In this document: one piece after another, positions 58,052 through 64,000 of the stretch
Numbering within the stretch: the first letter of the stretch is position 1
Layout: every line of letters begins with the position of its first letter
Assembly (NCBI RefSeq): GCF_009870125.1
Contig: NC_046683.1
Coordinates: forward strand, 18,113,001-18,177,000
Direction of reading: 5' to 3'
From: Drosophila pseudoobscura
Taxonomy: Eukaryota > Arthropoda > Insecta > Diptera > Drosophilidae
DNA length: 64,000 nucleotides
Notes under the pieces: generated by a model
The model's input: the letters and a program-made list of their open reading frames with translations, nothing else
The model's database searches: none
Told to the model about the DNA's origin: nothing
Translations under genes and position numbers: made by a program

Positions 58052-61000
58052 GGTGAGTGAGAAAACTACGAAAATAGACTAAGAAAATGATGTTCCAGTT
58101 TGTATTTTTTGTTTATTTGTTATTGCTGTCTGTTCGAAAAGAAAACGATTAAAAGCGCATTAATTATATAATTTTTGAAAGTGAAATTTCCACTTTCTGT
58201 CGCTTCTAAGCCGAAAGTAACATCCGTAGCCAAACGTAAACCATCAACATCAAAGAAAAACTAAAATTCCAAAAGAAGAAGAAAACGCTCATAAATATTT
58301 ATAAAAAAGAAATGAAGGAAAAAAAAAACAACTTTTAGAAATGGTCGCCGGCATGTCAACACACAACAATGGCTATAACTCTAACAATAACCGAAAAAAA
58401 GTTAGTTTATATTTCGACGAGCGAAAATGAAACCGTTTTCTAAAAATAATTTATTGTTATACACTCGAGTAGCGAAAGGAAACGGATTTCGGCCAGTTTC
58501 TATGCATAAAAAATCCAAAGCTCGGGCTACCATTAAAGAAATTATACAATAAACCAGAAAGAAAGACTAGATTCGGGTTCCGAAGATTTGTGTACCCTCG
58601 CAGATCTATCGTTCCCATGGTTCTATACTCTGGGAAATGGGGAATCAAAAAATGTTTGAGTTTCGTTGGGAATATCATCAAAGCTTAATTTGATCTCTCG
58701 TAAACACGTGATACGCGATCAATAGCCATATCCTACAACGATCTGCTTCTGATTGGGCCCAGATGATGCCGATCAAGAATGTGCATACGCCAACGTCTGG
58801 TCAAAACCGCAATACACTCCTGTCAAGGGTATAACAAGAGCCGGCCAGCATATGGCGGTGCGGCGGTGAACAATGCGAGATGGAACATAAGCACACGCAC
58901 TTGGTGAACGAGGGAGAGCGGCGCATGTTTCGAGCGGTAAAACGGTTCGCGTCAGCTGCGGCGCAGGCGTCGCCCGCTGCGGCAGCTCTCCGGTGCGCTA
59001 CAGTGTTCTCTCTTTCTCTCTCTCTATCTCTTTTGTTCGCTTTGAAATATTCAAAAACATGGGAGAAAGGTGGGATGTCATGCCAAGGTTAATTAAGCAC
59101 TCAGCTCTTCTTAATTCTAAACAGAACGTCGTATCAGTGCGTTGGTATCTATTTTCTCCCTTTGTAGGGCGTCACATTAATTGGTTAATTATCTTTTAAT
59201 GCATCCTCCATTGCTCGTATTAGGGTCTGCACCTCATTTACCGATATTCTTTTCTCTGGTGCTTCATTCATCCATCTGGCATCCGATATGACGCTTTGCA
59301 CGGATTGTAGAAAGCATTGGTTTGGCGCGCCACAGCGTAACGTTCATAAAGAAACAAAATTCACAGAGCAATACACCGCGCCGCGCCGCGCCGCACCGTA
59401 CTTTACTTAACTAACCCCAACCCACCCCACCACACTCCCCTCCACCGCACCGCAACGCACACGCACACAAGTGAATGGCCCGAGGGGGCCGGACTGCCTC
59501 CCTGGCTCTCCCTATACCCACCCCTCGCTCGCTGTCGCTAGGCCAGTGGCCGGCACTTCTGGTTATGGCTAATGCTGAATAACTTTTAATATGAGTACCG
59601 CACTCTCTCTACCAGAGTGTATTTACATCTTGATCAGATATGCATGTATTTGAACAAAGTCCCTGTTTTCTCTGTTGCTCTGTACAATATTTTGAGAATT
59701 TGTTAAGAAAGATATCGAGCCGAGCTGTAAGATATTCTGATCAATGCTAGTATATTTATAATCTCTCATTTCTAATATCTTAATTAATGGAAAGAGTATA
59801 CGAGTGTCAGTGACCTCGGACTTGGATTTTGAGCATTTTTTTGAATATGTCATGCTCGCTGGCCAGGGATCCACAAAGGTAGTGGTGGGCCACAAGCAGA
59901 GCGTAATGCGATACCGGAGCGGGGCAAGGGGCTGGCTGATGGTCAGCTTCTGCGGTTATCAGAGGTACATACATACATATGTATGGTGTAGGCAAGGGAC
60001 GGGAGGAAGCAGCTGTAACGATAAGTGACGTTTGGGTATGGTCATAGACCCCATCGAAAGCCCCCCTCCGTACCCAACCACACCGAAAACAGTGGAAAAT
60101 CATAAAAAAGACATGCAGAAAACCGCAAATAAACCGAACGACGCGCTTTGGTGGCTTTTGCGGTTTTTTCTCTCTAGTTTTCTCTCCTCTCTGATAAGCT
60201 CCCAAGAAGAAAAAGAGGAGGAATTAGAAAAGAAGGTGGAATAATCAGAGGATAAAAAGGAAAGAGCCCAAAGAAGAAGCAAAATCACACGCATCTCGGC
60301 GAGAAATCCCACAAAGAATGTGAAGAGAGACGGGCGAAAAAAAACAAGAGAAGAAAATGTTGTCCATTGGCAATTCGAAGATTTACATACCCTTCTTCTT
60401 ATTGATCACAAAAAATATATAAATATCATTAAAATATACTTAAAAATACATTTTATGATACATTTTCAAAAAGTACAATAAGTTGGGATGGTAGGGAAGG
60501 GTCAGGTGAAGATATCCTCGAAAATTAAAAGATATTTCGATGTCCAGCAATAAGGTTTCCGTTTTTTCTATACTCTTGACCTGTTAAGCGATGGAGAGCA
60601 GAGGGACTGCCAGGTTGGTCTTCTCGGACGGCTTTTTTGTGAATTCGTTTAAAACATTGAGTTGGTGGAACTTATGATCTCAAATTTAAAAGTTGGCGCG
60701 CCTCTTTAGTGTTGTGCAACGCGGCACGCATGCGCCGTACGAAGCGCCCTCTGTCGCTTGCAGCTCACGATAGTGCTGTGAGCCAAATGCGTTAGGGTGT
60801 TTCCGCAATATGATCAACGATAATACCGTAGTATTCCAGAATTAAAGTTCAGTCTTTAACACAATCTCAGAAACATTTAAATATAGTTTGATAAGGCAAT
60901 TGAATGGTTGAGCCTCAAAAATTACATGTATATTTTTCGAAGAAATGCGTTAGAAGCTGCTATCGATAGTCATATCGATTGTTTTTCAGCACTGTTGGAC

Positions 61001-63721
61001 ACTTGTTGTTGTTGTTTGCAGAAAAAACAGAAACCGAAAACGCGCGTCGCTTTGTTGTCAGTTCTATTTTTTTTTTGTCGCGCATTTCTCGTGCGTTTCT
61101 TTCTCGCTACGCCTCCGCCTTGTTGTTCTTTTTTCATTTTTATCTTATTTTGTTACATTAGTTGTTGCCATAGTTAATATGTTTTAACTATTCCGCTCGG
61201 GTATGTGCATACGTGCGTATATACGTGTTGTATGTGTGTGTTTCTCTTGTGCTGGTGTGTTGGTGTTAAGAGTTGACTTTTTTGTTTTGCTGGCGCATTC
61301 CGGTTTATTTTCTTTGCGCTAGCGCGAAAGAGTGCGAAAATAAAGAAAAAATTCCCCTTTTTACAGTTATTTGATGCAAGAAATTAAATCAGTGCTTGCG
61401 TGTATGCGTGTGTGTGTAGCTCCATTCAATTATCTCTCTCTCCCTCTCTACCGCTGTTTGAAGGGCAATCCAAGAGATCTCCACATCCTGTTTCGCTTGC
61501 TCCCACTGTGCAGTTGCATTGCAGTGCTGGACAACGCACATGTTTTGCCCAAATCAGGGCGCGCGTGTGCACCACCCCCCTTTCCAACCGTTGCCTTCGC
61601 CGACATATAATCAAATTAACATTTAAACGATAAATGACTGGAGTGCTCTGTGCTTTTTTCACTTTCTTGCTGCCCAATTATCCAACATTATCGCAGTGCA
61701 AACAAATTGCGGACCTAGATAAACCCCTCCTCCACCACCTGATAAGGTCTCATGTTCATCAGCAATTAAAAAGTGTCCCTCAAATGTACATTTAATTTCG
61801 GTGATTTTTTTCGTTTCTGTTGGCATGATGTCATGTCGTCTATGTTTGCCTTTCAATTTAAAGGCCTAAATGAAATAAACAAAAATTTGCGTGTTTCGCG
61901 TGGGCTATGCGCTGTCCCCCCAAAAAAAATAACAAAAGATTTCAGTTGCTGTTGCTGGACTGTTGCCGAGGCCATAAATGGCCAAGACACGAAAGCCGCC
62001 AGCTCTGTATAGGCAGATCGTTTACCAACACTGGCCACAGGCTGCCTGCAAGTGCACTGCCGACTGCGGTCAGCTGTCAATGTCATGTTTAGTGCAGTTA
62101 AATTTCAGCCTCGTTTCTTTCAATTGGAAGCGGTGATGGGACGGGGGTAGTGACGCGTCGTGTCATGTCGCTGAGTATGAGTAATCCGGCCTATGACAAT
62201 GGGGGGAAAAAATAACTCGTGAACAAACACAACAGTGCGGCCCTTGTACCCCGTGGGTAGGAGAAGGGGGAGTCCTCTGCTGATCTCGAATCAAACTCTC
62301 TCGCTCTGGCTCCCTTGATCTTTTGCTCACACGGCGCCAGCTCGTACACTACTAGGGCTACAGTGGTCTCCACAATTATTCGCCCACCTTTTGCAACCAA
62401 TTCAAGACGCCCCTAGGTTGATATTTGAAAAAAGGCGTGCTAGCAGTTGTTCTCTTCCGAAATCATATCTTTCTATTATGGTTTTTTTCGTATGGCTTGC
62501 CGGCAAAGGGTGTACGAATAGTTTTAGGCACCACTGTGCAGGTGCTTGTGTGCACAAGTGCGAGCTGTTAAAATGTTGACGTTGCAATAGTCTCTTGGGA
62601 GATGGTGGGGAGGAGTAGGTGTGGGGTTGGCCTTTTCTGAATTTCAAAGTCCCCCCGATCGATATGATTTTTGCCGTACTGCATATTAATTTAGGGGAGT
62701 GTGTGTGCTTGTGCGTCAGTCACTGTCTCTGATTCGATCGTTCGTGCCTCTCTCGAGTGTCAGTCCCCAGAGCACTGTTAACTAACAGAGTGCGCTCTCT
62801 CTCGCCGCTCCGCTTATCTGGCACAATGCCGTGCGATTGTCTGCGGACACAAACGAGTTATATTGTTGTTGTTTACTGTTGTTATTGCTGGAATATATTT
62901 TTCTGATGTTGCATGCAACATCACGCATTGTCATTAGCATTTACTTTTCCCCCATCGTTTGCTTTCATTCATCGTTTGGATCGCTTCGCGAGGGTCTTTT
63001 ACCGGCATCTTGCATTACAAAAAGAAACGACACAAATATTGCAGAAATTTCACTTTTTCTTAAGGAGAGAGAGAGAGAGGCAGGTGGAGGCTGTGAGAGA
63101 GAGAAAGATAGAAAGCACATCGAATTGATAAAATATATTTTGATAACGAACACAGCGCGACTCATCTGACCAACATGCATTGATAAATAGTAATAATTGT
63201 TAAAACAATAACAATAAACAACGATAGCCGACTACAAATAACTATAGAGATAACGATAAACACCGATAAACAACGATAAACAACGATAATCGACGACCAT
63301 TCCGAACAAAAGTGCCCTGATATAAAAAACAAAAGAGCTCCAGAAAAATCAAAAAGATCAGCATCCACAATTGGAGATTCAACATCGACTGGGCTCCGAA
63401 ATTGGAGCTTATTATGTGACAAGTGGCGATAAAAACCTACTAAACATTATAATCAGTCACGATCCACAATTGAAAGATACAAAATTCGAGAATTCGAGCT
63501 TTTGGTATCATTGATGATATAGAAGTGGAGCTTATAGATCAAACCACAAAAAGAGCCTACATGTTACATAGAGCCAAAATATCAGTGACTATCCAAAAGT
63601 AGAGCCCCAAAGTTTTAAAGTTAATGGTTTACGTTTTGCTACAACAACCACATCATTTACACAAGAATATCCGAAAAATTTTCAATACGATTTTCACCAA
63701 CAACCGAGAATCACAATAAAA
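58052..63721. other. Long non-coding stretch, likely intron
   Basis: No gene-like frame. It contains a DINE-1-like remnant (about 58,560-58,835, with CCTGTCAAGGGTATAACAAG), CT and GA tracts (59007-59030, 63064-63080), CGCGCCGCGCCGCGC at 59378-59397, a CTCF-like word (60743-60753), and an Inr/GAGAG-rich patch near 62,720-62,820 that could be an alternative promoter. Confidence 0.45.
60743..60753 (-). promoter_or_regulatory. CTCF-like site
   Basis: The minus strand reads CAGAGGGCGCT, which fits the core YAGRKGGCRST. The left part of the consensus is not matched. Possible insulator; inferred only. Confidence 0.3.
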
Positions 63722-63889
63722 ATGATTAAGCTGAAATCATTGTTTCGCAGAGGACAAGGGACCTCGAGTTCCAACTCCTCGAACTCTTCGCACAAGCAAC
63801 AGCAGCAGCACTCCAACAACAACCGCCAGAAGTCGCAGTCGAGTACATCCCTAAACACGGCCCACGAGCAACAACAACAACAACAGCAA

Positions 63890-63920
<31 letters not shown>

Positions 63921-64000
63921 TCAATAACGCAGCAACTGCTGCAACAGCGAGTGGCACAACGACAAAGTTTTATTCCAATCACGAGGCAGCCACTTACGAA
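63722..64000 (+). CDS. First coding exon of an unrecognised gene (partial)
   Basis: ATG at 63722 (MIKLKSLFRRGQGTSSSNSS), open to the window end for 93 codons. The N-terminus is basic, followed by a Ser/Asn-rich stretch and a run of about 17 Gln (63,868-63,920), then ATAATASGTTTKFYSNHEAA. Good codon use and the leader upstream make it a real gene. I do not recognise the family from this fragment; the opening KLKSLFRR block could be a membrane or scaffold protein, but this is a guess. The low-complexity region continues off the window. Confidence 0.7.

Noticed and set aside
59376-59470. CGCGCCGCGCC and CACCC runs
   Set aside because: Low-complexity DNA with no gene or site I can assign.

Overview
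The window looks like X-chromosome (Muller element A) euchromatin from a Drosophila species. The protein-coding genes match well-known fly genes: Xpac, brainiac, ciboulot, Nsun2, Tip60, a large gene that fits twenty-four, a ribokinase and a Vps37/mod(r) subunit. Codon use, short introns of about 60 bp, Motif 1/Motif 6/DRE promoters and LOA and Ty3/gypsy retroelements are all fly-like. The residue differences from the D. melanogaster proteins, together with a bilbo/LOA-type element, suggest the obscura group, but the species is an inference.

Layout. 1-0.56 kb: a broken coding remnant. 0.7-7.6 kb: decayed retroelements, namely a putative LTR, the C-terminal end of a non-LTR reverse transcriptase, and a minus-strand Ty3/gypsy element with gag, protease, reverse transcriptase, RNase H and integrase pieces, missing its catalytic core. 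7.6-15.5 kb: a minus-strand LOA-type non-LTR element. Its 5' half is present as a tandem 2,507-bp repeat that includes an approximately 0.9-kb LTR-like segment. 16.1-19.2 kb: Xpac (minus) and brainiac (plus). 19.9-23.05 kb: a dispersed repeat family, ending in five tandem copies of a segment carrying Motif 6, DRE and Motif 1 promoter motifs, directly upstream of the first ciboulot exon. 23.1-27.6 kb: ciboulot. 28.8-31.1 kb: Nsun2 (minus). 31.5-32.1 kb: a small coiled-coil gene, probably dgt4. 32.4-34.2 kb: Tip60 (minus). 35.8-50.1 kb: a large low-complexity gene, probably twenty-four (tyf), with a long 3' region. 51.0-52.06 kb: ribokinase (minus). 53.2-54.5 kb: mod(r)/Vps37 (minus). 54.5-54.9 kb: a 114-residue membrane protein. 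55.5-57 kb: the dispersed repeat family again, in a different order. 57-64 kb: an untranslated exon, a long intron-like stretch and the first coding exon of an unrecognised gene that runs off the window.

The genes do not form one pathway. They are housekeeping genes (DNA repair, glycosyl transfer, actin binding, tRNA methylation, chromatin acetylation, spindle, ESCRT-I), and several promoters carry the same Motif 6, Motif 1 and ATCGAT elements. The most unusual structure is the tandem array of those promoter elements upstream of ciboulot, whose unit belongs to a dispersed repeat family. The second is the LOA tandem repeat, whose three ORF1 segments share one frameshift. No tRNA, rRNA or CRISPR array was seen. 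Exon boundaries come from splice signals and reading frame and may be off by a base or two.
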